Positions 16,829 through 26,169 of a stretch of DNA of 35,594 nucleotides are shown here, piece by piece. This DNA is from an uncultured Planktomarina sp. (GTDB lineage Bacteria > Pseudomonadota > Alphaproteobacteria > Rhodobacterales > Rhodobacteraceae), in NCBI GenBank assembly GCA_905182325.1, contig CAJJBD010000024.1, positions 1-35,594 of the forward strand, written 5' to 3'. Within the stretch, counting starts at the first letter, position 1, and each line of letters begins with the position of its first letter. The translations under genes and the position numbers were made by a program. The notes beneath the pieces were generated by a model. The model ran no database searches. It was not told the DNA's origin and worked only from the letters and a program-made list of their open reading frames with translations.

Positions 16829-17602
16829 TTAGGCGACAGCAGAAAGAAACTGCTGCAGCCGTTGTGATTTCGGGGCGCCAAATATAGCGCTAGGTGGTCC
16901 TTCTTCTTCAATTAAACCCTGGTGTAAAAAAACAACGTGGTTCGCCACATCCCGGGCAAGTGCCATGTCGTGTGTCACAATCAACATTGTTCTTCCCTCG
17001 GAGGCAAGTCCCTTGATGACGCGAACAACTTCTTGCTCAAGTTCTGGGTCAAGTGCGGACGTAGGTTCATCGAACAATAGAGCCTGTGGCTCCATCGCAA
17101 GTGCACGGGCGATTGCGGCGCGTTGCTGTTGTCCACCGGAAAGTTGAGCTGGATATGCATCGCTCTTCTCACTAATCCCCACTTTTTCCAAAAGATTGCG
17201 AGCTCTAACCTCAACATCCACCTTGTTTTGCTTTAGAACAGTAATTGGTGCTTCCATTACATTTTGCAAGATTGTCATGTGTGCCCATAGGTTGAATTGC
17301 TGGAATACCATAGACAGGTTAGTTCGCAATCGGGTAACCTGCGATAAATCAGACGGGCGCCGATTATGGCCGGACCCTCGCCACGTGACTGGCTCGCCCT
17401 GAAAGTGGATAGACCCCTGCTGACTTGTTTCGAGCATGTTACAGCACCGCAGCAGAGTAGACTTGCCCGAACCTGATGATCCAATTAGGGCTACTACATT
17501 ACCGCGCTTGGCAGTGATGTCGATTCCGTTGAGAACCTGCAAATCACCATATGATTTATGCAGGCCCCTAATTTCTATCACAGGAGAGGTTTGGCTTGGC
17601 AC
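16829..17602 (-). CDS. ABC transporter ATP-binding protein, polar amino acid type
   Basis: A 257-residue ATPase of the GlnQ/HisP type that powers the importer encoded downstream. Motifs: Walker A GSSGSGKST, Q-loop in MVFQQFNLW, signature LSGGQQQR, Walker B LLFDEPTSALDPE and the switch histidine in VTHDMA. The start is GTG with AGGA about 8 nt upstream. It is the first gene of the transporter part of the operon, 33 nt before the binding protein. The 74-nt gap behind the PhnD-like gene shows no clear terminator, so read-through from that gene is possible. Confidence 0.96.
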   Translation of the reverse strand: MPSQTSPVIEIRGLHKSYGDLQVLNGIDITAKRGNVVALIGSSGSGKSTLLRCCNMLETSQQGSIHFQGEPVTWRGSGHNRRPSDLSQVTRLRTNLSMVFQQFNLWAHMTILQNVMEAPITVLKQNKVDVEVRARNLLEKVGISEKSDAYPAQLSGGQQQRAAIARALAMEPQALLFDEPTSALDPELEQEVVRVIKGLASEGRTMLIVTHDMALARDVANHVVFLHQGLIEEEGPPSAIFGAPKSQRLQQFLSAVA

Positions 17603-17676
17603 GTTTAATTCCTAACAGCTTAGTGGTTTATTAGGGCATAGAAGTATTTGCCACACAATCCAAAATAGGGATATAT

Positions 17677-18399
17677 CTAGCTATATGGTTCGATTGGAAG
17701 TGGATATTGCATGTAATCTTGCTCTGGAATGTCGACTAACCCAAAGATTTGTAAGGTTTCACGATCTGTGGCGCCAATTGATAGAATCGCTTGGCCTAAA
17801 CCTCTGGTTAGAGTTTTAGCATCTCTGCTTAAGGCGGTAATATATGGTAGTGTTGGCGTTGGGGGCGTAGTGGCGAGCACCTGAAGCTGAGTGGCTTTGT
17901 CCCAATCTCTACATAAAAACCTCCAGGTGAGGGCGTCGATAGAGGTAATATCAGCCAGTCCTTGGACTAATGATCTTGCAGATGCAGCGTGGCTTCCAGT
18001 CTGCAGTTGGGATTTGCCCGTAATTCCAATCGACTGTGGAGCAGCCCAACCTGACTGGGACAGTGGCTCATTATATGCCAAGATATAGTCATTTTTTTTT
18101 AGATCAGGTGTGGAGCCTTTGCGCGCCAAAACCACAGAGTGGTAATATCCACGTGGGCAGTTTGATATTTTGTTGTCAGGTGTAGCAATCAGATTAACAA
18201 AACCTCTCAGTTTTTTCCGAAAGGGCAGGCTACAGGTCTGCGAAAAAAAAAGGTCTGGACTGAGCCAGTCTGATATAAGGTCATTACTGGGATTGGTAAG
18301 TGGCGGTGCCTCGGCAACTAAATCGCAAACTGCCTGCCATAATCTCTGATGCGCTGCGTAATTTTCTGAGACATCATACATTGGCAGGTGTGCTATCAC
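17677..18399 (-). CDS. PhnD-like substrate-binding domain protein
   Basis: A 240-residue protein of the phosphate/phosphonate-binding PhnD (transferrin-fold) family, recognised from the opening IAHLPMYD, SPDLFFSQTCSLPF near residue 48 and CPRGYYHSVV near 80. It starts with GTG, 3 nt after the TerB-like stop, so the two genes are coupled. No signal peptide precedes the domain, so unlike typical PhnD it may stay in the cytoplasm or be exported with a partner. It lies just upstream of the ABC ATPase gene in the same direction but belongs to a different receptor family from the HisJ-type protein. Its ligand is unknown; a link to the importer is only positional. Confidence 0.75.
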   Translation of the reverse strand: MIAHLPMYDVSENYAAHQRLWQAVCDLVAEAPPLTNPSNDLISDWLSPDLFFSQTCSLPFRKKLRGFVNLIATPDNKISNCPRGYYHSVVLARKGSTPDLKKNDYILAYNEPLSQSGWAAPQSIGITGKSQLQTGSHAASARSLVQGLADITSIDALTWRFLCRDWDKATQLQVLATTPPTPTLPYITALSRDAKTLTRGLGQAILSIGATDRETLQIFGLVDIPEQDYMQYPLPIEPYS

Positions 18400-18402
18400 G
18401 TG

Positions 18403-18822
18403 TCAGGCCCGTTGTCGGGCAATAGCACTGTCACGATCATTAACCCCCAAAAGGCTGGCAAGTAGGCGCATCAGTGCGTCTTCCTCATGATCACGTTCCC
18501 CGTCTGCTAGAACTACCTGCCATAGCGCCCGCACAACCTCAAAGCGACCCTGATAAGGAACTGCGTCCTTGATTGCTCGTGTGAACCTTACAGTGTCCGG
18601 CGCGTTTGCTTCTAATGTTTCGGCTTGATTGCGCAATTTGGCAGCTTCTGCAGGAGACAAGCTATAAAGGACAGAAAGAATTGCCTCAATTTGCTCACAT
18701 TCAGTGATTGCGTAATCGTCATCAGACTTTGCAATCCGTACCATCAGTGCAGCCATAGCTTGCTTTTCATCGATTTCGTCAACAGCGTCTGTTGGCTTGA
18801 GGGAAAATAGATTCGAAAACAT
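18403..18822 (-). CDS. TerB-family (tellurite-resistance-like) helical protein
   Basis: A 139-residue cytoplasmic, mainly helical protein of the TerB superfamily. The repeated acidic helix pattern is visible: AKSDDDYAITECEQIEAIL (about 31-49) and the matching LADGERDHEEDALMRLLASLLG (about 105-126), where the clustered Asp/Glu are the family's metal-binding positions. Despite the name, such proteins in alphaproteobacteria are not tied to tellurite resistance. An AGGA about 7 nt upstream supports the ATG. It is 36 nt from the pyrG stop and is followed 3 nt later by the PhnD-like gene. Function unknown. Confidence 0.85.
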   Translation of the reverse strand: MFSNLFSLKPTDAVDEIDEKQAMAALMVRIAKSDDDYAITECEQIEAILSVLYSLSPAEAAKLRNQAETLEANAPDTVRFTRAIKDAVPYQGRFEVVRALWQVVLADGERDHEEDALMRLLASLLGVNDRDSAIARQRA

Positions 18823-18861
18823 TTTAATTCCTAAGATAAATTTAATTTTGGGAGTGGTCAG

Positions 18862-20505
18862 CTAGACCAGCCTACTCATATCTTTTGCTGCTCTCACAAA
18901 GTCACGAAACAGTGGATGTGGTTCAAAGGGTTTGGATTTAAGTTCGGGATGAAACTGAACTCCAACAAACCATGGATGATCTTCTACCTCAATAATTTCT
19001 GGGAGCCGGCCATCTGGGGACATACCAGAAAAAATCAGGCCTTTCTCCTCTAGCTGCTCACGAAACTTTATGTCGACCTCATAGCGATGTCTGTGGCGTT
19101 CCTCGATGTTTGTGCTGTTGTAGATTTGGGCGACGCGCGAACCTTCGGTGAGCGATGCATTATAGGCACCAAGGCGCATGGTTCCGCCTTTGTCATCAGA
19201 CTCTTTTCGGCGGACTTTATGGCTGCCTTGCACCCATTCTTTTAGATGATAAACTACTGGCGTAAAACGCTTTTGACTGGTTTCATGGTCGAACTCTTCG
19301 GAACCCGCATCTTTCACACCAATGAGATTTCTGGCAGCTTCAATCACAGCCATTTGCATCCCAAGACAAATGCCTAAGTAAGGGACTTTTCGTTCCCTCG
19401 CAAACTGAGCTGCTTTTATTTTACCCTCAGTCCCACGTTCGCCAAACCCGCCAGGAACTAATATCGCGTGGAAGCCCTCTAAATGCGGTGCGGCATCTCC
19501 ATGGTCGAAAACCTCGGCGTCAACCCATTTAACGTTAACTTTCACTCGGTTAGACATTCCACCGTGTGTTAGCGCTTCCTTGATAGATTTGTATGCATCT
19601 TCTAGTTGGGTATATTTTCCAACGATTGCTACATTCACTTCGCCCTCTGGATTATTTACTCGGTCTTGTACGTCTTCCCATTTACCCAAATCAGGTTTTG
19701 GTGCAGGAGAAATATTAAATGCATCTAAAACAGCTTGGTCAAGGCCTTGGGCATGATAGGCCAGCGGTGCCTCATAAATGGATTTCAGATCATACGCCGC
19801 CACCACAGAATCTTTTCGTACGTTGCAGAATAGAGCAATTTTAGAGCGCTCTTTCTCTGGAATTGGGTGCTCGGAACGGCATACTAAAATATCAGGTGCA
19901 ATCCCTATGGATTGTAACTCTTTGACACTGTGTTGTGTTGGCTTGGTTTTAAGTTCACCGCTTGCTGCGAGGTAGGGCAGCAGTGTGAGATGCATGAAGA
20001 TACAATCACCTCTAGGCTTGTCATGAGAAAATTGTCGGATTGCTTCAAAAAAAGGCAAGCCCTCAATGTCACCGACAGTGCCACCAATTTCGCACAACAT
20101 GAAATCAACTTCGTCATCGCCTACCTTCAGAAATTCTTTAATTTCGTCTGTCACATGCGGTACTACCTGTATGGTTTTGCCCAGGTAATCTCCGCGCCGC
20201 TCTTTTTCTAACACAGTTGAGTATATTCGGCCTGAAGAAACCGAATCGGTCATTCGGGCTGCAACGCCAGTGAAACGTTCGTAATGACCGAGGTCGAGGT
20301 CTGTCTCAGCTCCATCGTCTGTTACAAAAACTTCTCCATGTTCAAATGGCGACATAGTTCCAGGATCAACATTTAGGTAGGGGTCGAGTTTACGCAATCG
20401 CACAGAAAACCCTCGGGCCTGCAATAAAGCTCCGAGTGCGGCAGATGCCAGTCCCTTACCAAGTGAAGAGACTACGCCACCTGTTATAAATATATATCGT
20501 GCCAT
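18862..20505 (-). CDS. pyrG: CTP synthase
   Basis: Makes CTP from UTP, glutamine and ATP; 547 aa from the ATG giving [10 protein letters not shown], matching the 535-550 aa family. The N-terminal amidoligase domain (about 1-268) starts with the [11 protein letters not shown]-loop. The C-terminal class I glutaminase (about 290-540) has the nucleophile cysteine in GICLGMQ and the FHPE catalytic pair. I placed the start at 20505 because GGAG lies about 11 nt upstream and the protein then begins as in other CTP synthases; a start at 20550 would add 15 unrelated residues. secG lies upstream in the same direction, the usual Rhodobacterales order. Confidence 0.99.
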   Translation of the reverse strand: MARYIFITGGVVSSLGKGLASAALGALLQARGFSVRLRKLDPYLNVDPGTMSPFEHGEVFVTDDGAETDLDLGHYERFTGVAARMTDSVSSGRIYSTVLEKERRGDYLGKTIQVVPHVTDEIKEFLKVGDDEVDFMLCEIGGTVGDIEGLPFFEAIRQFSHDKPRGDCIFMHLTLLPYLAASGELKTKPTQHSVKELQSIGIAPDILVCRSEHPIPEKERSKIALFCNVRKDSVVAAYDLKSIYEAPLAYHAQGLDQAVLDAFNISPAPKPDLGKWEDVQDRVNNPEGEVNVAIVGKYTQLEDAYKSIKEALTHGGMSNRVKVNVKWVDAEVFDHGDAAPHLEGFHAILVPGGFGERGTEGKIKAAQFARERKVPYLGICLGMQMAVIEAARNLIGVKDAGSEEFDHETSQKRFTPVVYHLKEWVQGSHKVRRKESDDKGGTMRLGAYNASLTEGSRVAQIYNSTNIEERHRHRYEVDIKFREQLEEKGLIFSGMSPDGRLPEIIEVEDHPWFVGVQFHPELKSKPFEPHPLFRDFVRAAKDMSRLV

Positions 20506-20656
20506 TATAGAAGGGTCTCCGCGCTTCATGTTTTGGTGAGAAATATCCAAACCACCACGGGATTAAACTCTTACCACCTCTGGTATGATTCTACAACGTG
20601 TAGATAAATATTGAGGGGCTTAAATTAGCGCAAGCGAAGCATTTAGTATCAACTGA

Positions 20657-21001
20657 TTAATCGGCGACTGGCAGGAGTGGATTTGCGTCTTTTGCGGGTG
20701 GCAGCAGGTTATCTGCATTTGGTGTGGTGTCCATCTCACTACTTGGAGCTAATTGATCCAATATAGAACTCCCAGATGACTTTTGGACTTGTATAATAGT
20801 GAGCCCTAGTGAGGTACAAATGAAAGCAATTGCTAGAATCCAAGTTAGTTTTGTCATCGCAGATGCTGCTGCACGACCACTAGTAGCGCCACCACCTCCG
20901 CCGCCTATGCCTAGACCTCCACCTTCGGAGCGTTGCAAAAGAACGAGGCCGATCAAGGAGACTGCCAAAAGGAGATGGATGATCAAGACGACGTTTTGCA
21001 T
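20657..21001 (-). CDS. secG: Preprotein translocase subunit SecG
   Basis: Inner-membrane accessory subunit of the SecYEG channel; 114 aa. Two membrane helices (about 3-21 and 50-70) flank the conserved loop LVLLQRSEGGGLG and a glycine run at about 28-40. The C-terminal tail after residue 75 is polar and low in complexity, as in alphaproteobacterial SecG. AGGAA lies about 7 nt before the ATG. It is followed by pyrG after 151 nt in the same direction. It is divergent from purA. Confidence 0.95.
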   Translation of the reverse strand: MQNVVLIIHLLLAVSLIGLVLLQRSEGGGLGIGGGGGGATSGRAAASAMTKLTWILAIAFICTSLGLTIIQVQKSSGSSILDQLAPSSEMDTTPNADNLLPPAKDANPLLPVAD

Positions 21002-21300
21002 ACTAATTTCCTAGTGTTTATTCATTGCTATCTAATCAAGGATATTCCATTTGCCAAGCGCAAACCTATCCATGACGTTGGCCAAAAATAAGAAAACCTC
21101 ATAAACCTAATCTAACTGAAGTGTATTAGGCCTTTTTTTAAAAAAGTTAGAAAAAAGTAATGTGCTAAGGCTTAACTATCTTTCGAAAACAAATTCATCA
21201 AAAGAACAAGTTGTTCTTTGGCATTAAAACTTTCCAGTTTCCTCTGGACCGTATCCCAGTTATGTCTCACACGGTTTAATTTTAACGAAAGAGTATGTTT
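21002..21300. other. Divergent intergenic region secG/purA
   Basis: No gene is supported in these 299 nt. The region must hold the secG promoter on the minus strand and the purA promoter on the plus strand. A TTGGCC (about 21078) followed after 16 nt by CATAAA is a weak plus-strand candidate. A T7-A6 tract occurs near 21131-21144. Nothing resembling a known riboswitch was recognised. Confidence 0.5.
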
Positions 21301-22593
21301 ATGGCAAATGTTGTTGTGGTTGGCACGCAGTGGGGTGACGAGGGCAAAGGCAAAATTGTTGATTGGCTTTCGGAGCGCGCTGATGTTGTAGCTCGTTTCC
21401 AAGGTGGCCATAACGCGGGCCACACACTTGTAATCGATGACGAGGTGTTCAAGCTTCATGCGCTGCCATCAGGAGTGGTGCGTGGGGGCAAGCTTTCGAT
21501 CATCGGAAATGGCGTAGTCCTGGATCCCTGGCACCTAATCAAAGAAATTGATGGTATACGTTCACAAGGGGTGGAAATTACGCCTGATAACTTAATGATT
21601 GCTGAAAATACTCCCTTGATTATGCCGTATCATGGTGAATTGGATCGGGCACGTGAGGATCAGGTGTCTGTCGCTAAGATAGGCACTACTGGACGCGGAA
21701 TTGGCCCATGTTATGAAGATAAAGTTGGACGCCGTGTTCTGCGTGTGTCTGATCTAGATGATAAAGCTACACTAGAATTACGTGTGGATCGCGCTTTATT
21801 GCATCATGATGCACTGCGAAAAGGTCTTGGACTTGAGCCAGTAGATCGCAATGCATTACTAAATAATTTACGTGAGGTTTCTGCTAAAATTTTGCCCTAC
21901 GCCGGGCCAGTTTGGAAAGTACTTAATGAAAAGCGCCGAGCTGGCAAACGTATCTTATTTGAAGGAGCGCAGGGAGCTTTGTTGGATATTGATTTTGGCA
22001 CTTACCCCTTTGTAACCTCATCCAATGTGATAGCGGGTCAAGCCTCTACCGGGACAGGGGTTGGTCCTGGAGCGATTGACTATGTCCTTGGCATAACTAA
22101 AGCATATACCACCCGCGTCGGCGAGGGACCTTTCCCAACAGAACTAACCGATGCTGATGGACAACGTCTGGGTGAGCAGGGCCATGAATTTGGCACAACT
22201 ACTGGCCGTAAACGCCGCTGTGGCTGGTTTGATGCCTGTCTCGTCCGTCAAACGTGTGTCACTTCTGGTGTTAATGGGATTTCTCTCACTAAGCTCGATG
22301 TTCTGGATGGGTTTGACGAGTTAAAGATTTGCGTGGGATATGAACTAGATGGTAATAAATTAGACTACCTACCAACCGCTGCTGACAAACAGGCCCGCGT
22401 GAAGCCAATCTTTGAGGCTATAGAAGGATGGTCGGACAGTACTTCTGGCGCACGTTCTTGGGCGGAGTTACCGGCACAAGCAATAAAATACATACGCCGA
22501 ATAGAGGAACTAATTGAATGTCCTGTGGCGCTTGTCTCTACCTCACCTGAAAGAGAAGATACTATTCTCGTAACCGATCCGTTTTCTGATTAA
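21301..22593 (+). CDS. purA: Adenylosuccinate synthetase
   Basis: Converts IMP and aspartate to adenylosuccinate with GTP, in AMP synthesis; 430 aa, the family length. The start motif is [17 protein letters not shown] with the catalytic Asp and Lys, followed by [27 protein letters not shown] and the C-terminal [12 protein letters not shown] guanine-binding segment are intact. I use the ATG at 21301; one at 21295 would add only two residues. GAAAGAG lies about 8 nt upstream. The stop codon overlaps the next gene's ATG by one base (TAATG). Confidence 0.99.
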   Translation: MANVVVVGTQWGDEGKGKIVDWLSERADVVARFQGGHNAGHTLVIDDEVFKLHALPSGVVRGGKLSIIGNGVVLDPWHLIKEIDGIRSQGVEITPDNLMIAENTPLIMPYHGELDRAREDQVSVAKIGTTGRGIGPCYEDKVGRRVLRVSDLDDKATLELRVDRALLHHDALRKGLGLEPVDRNALLNNLREVSAKILPYAGPVWKVLNEKRRAGKRILFEGAQGALLDIDFGTYPFVTSSNVIAGQASTGTGVGPGAIDYVLGITKAYTTRVGEGPFPTELTDADGQRLGEQGHEFGTTTGRKRRCGWFDACLVRQTCVTSGVNGISLTKLDVLDGFDELKICVGYELDGNKLDYLPTAADKQARVKPIFEAIEGWSDSTSGARSWAELPAQAIKYIRRIEELIECPVALVSTSPEREDTILVTDPFSD

Positions 22594-22823
22594 TGGCCCT
22601 TAGTTATAAATCTCGCCGTCGATGGTCACTTGTTATATTGGTTGTTGGATTGCCTTTATATGCTGTCCTAGCAGTAAATATAGTGGCTCTTTTGCCAATT
22701 TTGCCTAAGGTTTTAGAGTTTTTCATGTATGTAATCCTTGGAATTGCCTGGGTGTTCCCACTAAAATTTGTCTTTCAGGGAATTGGGCAGTCCAACCCTG
22801 ATGATGACCAAGATGAACATTAG
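22593..22823 (+). CDS. DUF2842 small membrane protein
   Basis: A 76-residue protein with two membrane helices (about 12-33 and 40-61), a basic N-terminus (YKSRRRW) and an acidic C-terminal tail (PDDDQDEH). The pattern SRRRWSLVILVVGLPLY matches the DUF2842 family, small inner-membrane proteins known from alphaproteobacteria. Its start codon shares one base with the purA stop, so it is translationally coupled to purA. Function unknown. Confidence 0.9.
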   Translation: MALSYKSRRRWSLVILVVGLPLYAVLAVNIVALLPILPKVLEFFMYVILGIAWVFPLKFVFQGIGQSNPDDDQDEH

Positions 22824-22943
22824 CTATAGAATTCTTAGATAGTAATTTTTGGTGACTTTGAGTTAATATTTTTTTATTTTTTTAAACAAAAGAACTTTAT
22901 TGAACATCTAATCCACCATAAAATCAACAGAGGTGAAAAAGCA

Positions 22944-23606
22944 ATGAGCCACGCTATTGCCCATAAATCTGCAATAATTTTATTGGTTGGTGCTGGGCCT
23001 ACTAATACAAATATGATACTTTCCGCAGCGGCTCACGCTTCTTCCCTTATTGCTGCGGATGGTGGTTTTAAAGCCGCCACCGACGCTGGACTAGATATTG
23101 CTCTTGTTATTGGTGACATGGATTCTCAGTCTGAGCCACTTGGGTCGCAGAGCGTTCTAAAAATGACAGCACAAGATACAACTGATTTTGAGAAATGCTT
23201 GCAGGTCTGTGACGCAGAAGTATTTTTAGGTGTTGGTTTTTTGGGTGGCAGGCTTGATCATCAAATGGCTGCATTTTCGGCACTTTTGAAAGATAAAAGG
23301 GTCGTAATTTTGATTGATGATCACCAGCTAGTGTTTATTGTTCCACCTGAGTTTCAGTTAAAATTAGAGCATGGAACTGATGTTGCGTTTTACCCGTTGG
23401 TTGGAGTGCGTGCTGATGCCGCAGGGTTGCAGTGGCCACTTTATGATACTGAGATGGCACCAGATGAATTGATATCTACATCAAACAAGGTCGATGGTTC
23501 CTTTATCAAATTGAAAGTCGATCGGCATGGTCTACTTGCAATTTTGCCAGTTCAGTACCTTGCGACTGTAATAAAAGAATTACGAATTGGAAGTTTTACC
23601 AAGTAG
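22944..23606 (+). CDS. thiN: Thiamine pyrophosphokinase
   Basis: Transfers pyrophosphate from ATP to thiamine, giving thiamine diphosphate; 220 aa, the usual size. Catalytic-domain motifs: AADGGFKAATDAG (about 36-48), VIGDMDS (56-62), TDFEKCL (about 79-85) and GFLGGRLDHQMA (about 97-108); the C-terminal domain holds the thiamine-binding region. GAGGTG lies about 9 nt before the ATG. The last 27 nt overlap, on the opposite strand, the tail of a decayed transporter gene. The AT-rich 120-nt gap before it holds no gene. Confidence 0.95.
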   Translation: MSHAIAHKSAIILLVGAGPTNTNMILSAAAHASSLIAADGGFKAATDAGLDIALVIGDMDSQSEPLGSQSVLKMTAQDTTDFEKCLQVCDAEVFLGVGFLGGRLDHQMAAFSALLKDKRVVILIDDHQLVFIVPPEFQLKLEHGTDVAFYPLVGVRADAAGLQWPLYDTEMAPDELISTSNKVDGSFIKLKVDRHGLLAILPVQYLATVIKELRIGSFTK

Positions 23607-23819
23607 GGCGACCAACAGGCCTGCCGCGATAGTTACCAATATCCCAATGCTGGCAATACCATTCGGTAAATCTTGAAAAATAAGCCACCCACAAAGTGCG
23701 GCAAAAGGAATTTCGAGATATTAAACAGGTGAGACGGAGGGAGCGGTTGCAAATTCCAACGACCAAGTCATCATAAATACGCCCCAATGGGCATTACTAT
23801 GATGCGTATCACGTTTCAT
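23580..23819 (-). pseudogene. Remnant of a DMT/EamA-family transporter (C-terminal end)
   Basis: The minus-strand frame ending with TAA at 23580 encodes the last part of an EamA drug/metabolite transporter: YLEIPFAALCGWLIFQDLPNG followed by a final helix GILVTIAAGLLVALLGK. This is the standard last two helices of the family. Just before YLEIP an in-frame TAA (23721-23723) stands where family members usually have Phe-Gln or Val-Gln, so a single CAA-to-TAA change explains it. The residues upstream (TWSLEFATAPSVSPV) still resemble the preceding helix end, then similarity fades by about 23790. The first roughly 200 residues of the transporter are missing, so it is both truncated and nonsense-mutated. 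Confidence 0.75.
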
Positions 23820-23834
23820 TTTAACAGTATTATC

Positions 23835-25208
23835 TCAACAGTTAGGTAGGTTAACTGCGAGGCCACCCTGTGATGTCTCTTTATATTTCTCATGCATGTC
23901 TTTGCCAGTTTGCCGCATTGTTTCAATACACGCGTCTAGAGGGACTAGGTGCGTGCCATCTCCACGCATAGCGAGGCTTGCAGCGGAGACTGCTTTAATA
24001 CAACCAAGGCCATTACGCTCAATACATGGCACCTGAACTAAACCTTTTATGGGGTCACAAGTCATACCAAGATGATGCTCTAGGGCAATCTCTGCGGCAT
24101 TTTCAACCTGCGCAGGTGAGCCGCCCAAAACTGCACATAAACCTGCAGCTGCCATTGCGGCGGCGCTGCCCACTTCAGCCTGGCAGCCACATTCCGCGCC
24201 TGAAATACTTGCATTGAACTTTATTAAGCCACCAATCGCAGCGGCTGTTAGCAGAAAGTCAGAAATGTTTTGGTTACTGGCACCGGGGACATGATCTAAC
24301 CAATAGCGAATTGTAGCTGGAATTACACCGGCCGCTCCATTGGTGGGTGCTGTAACTACTTGACCCCCAGCCGCATTTTCCTCATTCACGGCCATCGCGT
24401 AGACACTCATCCAATCGTTGATGGTATGTGGTGCTGAAAGGTTTACACCGCGTTCGGCGACCAGTGAGTCATGAATACCTTTAGCGCGGCGCTTCACATT
24501 TAAACCTCCTGGCAATATACCATCTTTGCGTAACCCACGATCAATGCATGAAGTCATAACATCCCATATTTCAGCCAGGCCTCTGTCCAGTTCTGAGGCA
24601 CTTCGTCGGCTCAGTTCGTTTTCTCGCTTTATTTCTGCTATTGATTTTTTTGTTTTGGCACATATTGCCAATAATTCAGCAGCAGTTTCAAATTTATTAG
24701 GATAGTGAGCTAAATCACCAATGGCCTGTCCGCCCGCCATCTCCTCTGCTGTGACAACAAAACCACCACCTACTGAATAATAGGTTTGCTGTATCAAAAC
24801 GTCGCCTTGCGGATCCGTTGCAATCAAAGTTAATCCATTTGAGTGACCTGGAAGAGCTGGGCCATAATCGAAGTGAATATCGGTCGCTGGGTCAAGTATC
24901 ATTTGCGGCAAGCCATTGGGCTTTACGACCTTATTTTGTTTTATGTGATCAAGCGCTTTTTCGCCCTCAGCAGCATCAAAGGTTGCAGGCTGAAACCCGG
25001 CTAAACCTAATAAAATTGCTCGGTCTGTTGCGTGTCCAATACCGGTAAATGCCAATGATCCGTAGAGCTGGGCGTTTAGGCCCGCTGGTTCAAACGGGCT
25101 TGCGCGCAGAAGATCAAGAAACATACCCGCGGCAACCATTGGTCCCATAGTATGTGAAGAACTGGGCCCTATCCCAACCTTGAACATATCAAACACAGAT
25201 AGAAACAT
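23835..25208 (-). CDS. sdaA: L-serine ammonia-lyase (L-serine dehydratase), single-chain iron-sulfur type
   Basis: Deaminates L-serine to pyruvate and ammonia using a [4Fe-4S] cluster. 457 aa from the ATG giving MFLSVFDMFKVG, the standard N-terminus; a TTG four codons upstream is less likely. The beta domain (about 1-155) starts with VGIGPSSSHTMGP; the alpha domain (about 185-455) holds the cluster cysteines in GAECGCQAEVG, MTCDP and VPCIERNGLGC. GGGGTG lies a few nt upstream. It converges with the decayed DMT transporter remnant and is divergent from rpiA across 175 nt that must hold both promoters. Confidence 0.97.
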   Translation of the reverse strand: MFLSVFDMFKVGIGPSSSHTMGPMVAAGMFLDLLRASPFEPAGLNAQLYGSLAFTGIGHATDRAILLGLAGFQPATFDAAEGEKALDHIKQNKVVKPNGLPQMILDPATDIHFDYGPALPGHSNGLTLIATDPQGDVLIQQTYYSVGGGFVVTAEEMAGGQAIGDLAHYPNKFETAAELLAICAKTKKSIAEIKRENELSRRSASELDRGLAEIWDVMTSCIDRGLRKDGILPGGLNVKRRAKGIHDSLVAERGVNLSAPHTINDWMSVYAMAVNEENAAGGQVVTAPTNGAAGVIPATIRYWLDHVPGASNQNISDFLLTAAAIGGLIKFNASISGAECGCQAEVGSAAAMAAAGLCAVLGGSPAQVENAAEIALEHHLGMTCDPIKGLVQVPCIERNGLGCIKAVSAASLAMRGDGTHLVPLDACIETMRQTGKDMHEKYKETSQGGLAVNLPNC

Positions 25209-25383
25209 TAAGCACCCCAAACACTGTACTTGCCGCGTTGATCACACTTGGCTTAATTACGTCAGTGAGAATGCGACCTATTTAGTGAATTACACGCCCA
25301 TAGTGACGAAAGCTTTTAAATCGTAACTCGCGTGCTGTATGTCGTTCTGTGTATAAGAAAAAAAACCCAAGGATTCGTATTTA

Positions 25384-26118
25384 ATGCCTTCTAATTTTTC
25401 TTCGAGTGACCAAGCAAAATTTGTGGCGGCTAAGAGAGCTTGCGAATTTGTACACAATGGAATGAAATTAGGCCTGGGTACTGGCTCCACCGCGGCTTGG
25501 ATGGTGCGGTGCCTTGCTGAGCGAGTTAACAAAGAGGGCCTGAAAGTAAAAGGGGTGCCAACATCCATCCAAACGGCTGATTTGGCAAAAAAGCTTGGCA
25601 TCGAAGTTATAACTTTAGACTCCGCGGGTCAGTTGGATTTAACAATTGATGGGACTGATGAATTTGACGGTAATCTTAATTTAATTAAAGGTGCTGGAGG
25701 AGCGCTGCTAAGAGAGAAAATAGTGGCATCTGCAAGTGATAAAATGATTGTGATAGCGGATGATGCTAAAGGCGTTGAGCGGCTCGGGAGGTTTCCGCTG
25801 CCGGTCGAGGTACTTAACTTTGGGTTTAAATCCTCGCAGCTTTTGATCCAAGCCTTGTTAGAATTTCAGGATGTGGATAGCAGTATCATTAAAACTCGAA
25901 TGGTGGGTGACCTACCTTTTGTGACGGATGAGGGTAACCACATTCTTGATCTTTATTTGGGCAGAATTGGTGATGCAACCGCGTTGAGCCTGGCCCTAAA
26001 TCAGGTGCCTGGCGTGGTTGAGAATGGGCTGTTTGTTAAACTTTGTGATGTGGTGATTGTGGGCTTGGCGGACGGTACAGTAAAGGAAAAAACTACAGCA
26101 TCAAACAGAAAACTATAG
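25384..26118 (+). CDS. rpiA: Ribose-5-phosphate isomerase A
   Basis: Interconverts ribose 5-phosphate and ribulose 5-phosphate in the pentose phosphate pathway; 244 aa. Motifs: phosphate loop LGLGTGSTA (29-37), DGTDEFD (89-95, where many homologues have DGADE), and IKGAGGALLREKI (101-113) with the catalytic-site Lys and Glu. AAGGA lies about 12 nt upstream of the ATG. The gor gene follows after 51 nt in the same direction; both feed and use NADPH metabolism, consistent with a shared operon. Confidence 0.98.
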   Translation: MPSNFSSSDQAKFVAAKRACEFVHNGMKLGLGTGSTAAWMVRCLAERVNKEGLKVKGVPTSIQTADLAKKLGIEVITLDSAGQLDLTIDGTDEFDGNLNLIKGAGGALLREKIVASASDKMIVIADDAKGVERLGRFPLPVEVLNFGFKSSQLLIQALLEFQDVDSSIIKTRMVGDLPFVTDEGNHILDLYLGRIGDATALSLALNQVPGVVENGLFVKLCDVVIVGLADGTVKEKTTASNRKL

Positions 26119-26169
26119 GGATAGATTATCAGGCATGGTACTATTCCTTACTGAGATTGGGTATTACTA

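Noticed and set aside
17677-18822. Tellurite resistance locus
   Set aside because: Only a single TerB-like domain is present; no other ter genes accompany it, and such lone TerB proteins are common housekeeping neighbours.
20506-20550. Fifteen-residue N-terminal extension of CTP synthase
   Set aside because: CTP synthases begin at [10 protein letters not shown]; a GGAG site precedes that ATG, and the extension matches nothing.
21131-21144. T7-A6 tract before purA as a terminator
   Set aside because: It has no GC stem and lies in a divergent promoter region where no transcript should end.
21172-21459. Minus-strand 95-codon ORF across the purA start
   Set aside because: It covers the conserved purA N-terminus in antisense and lacks any ribosome site or similarity.
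23596-23787. Minus-strand 63-codon ORF between thiN and sdaA
   Set aside because: It is out of frame with the EamA similarity; the transporter-like residues lie in another minus-strand frame that contains a stop.
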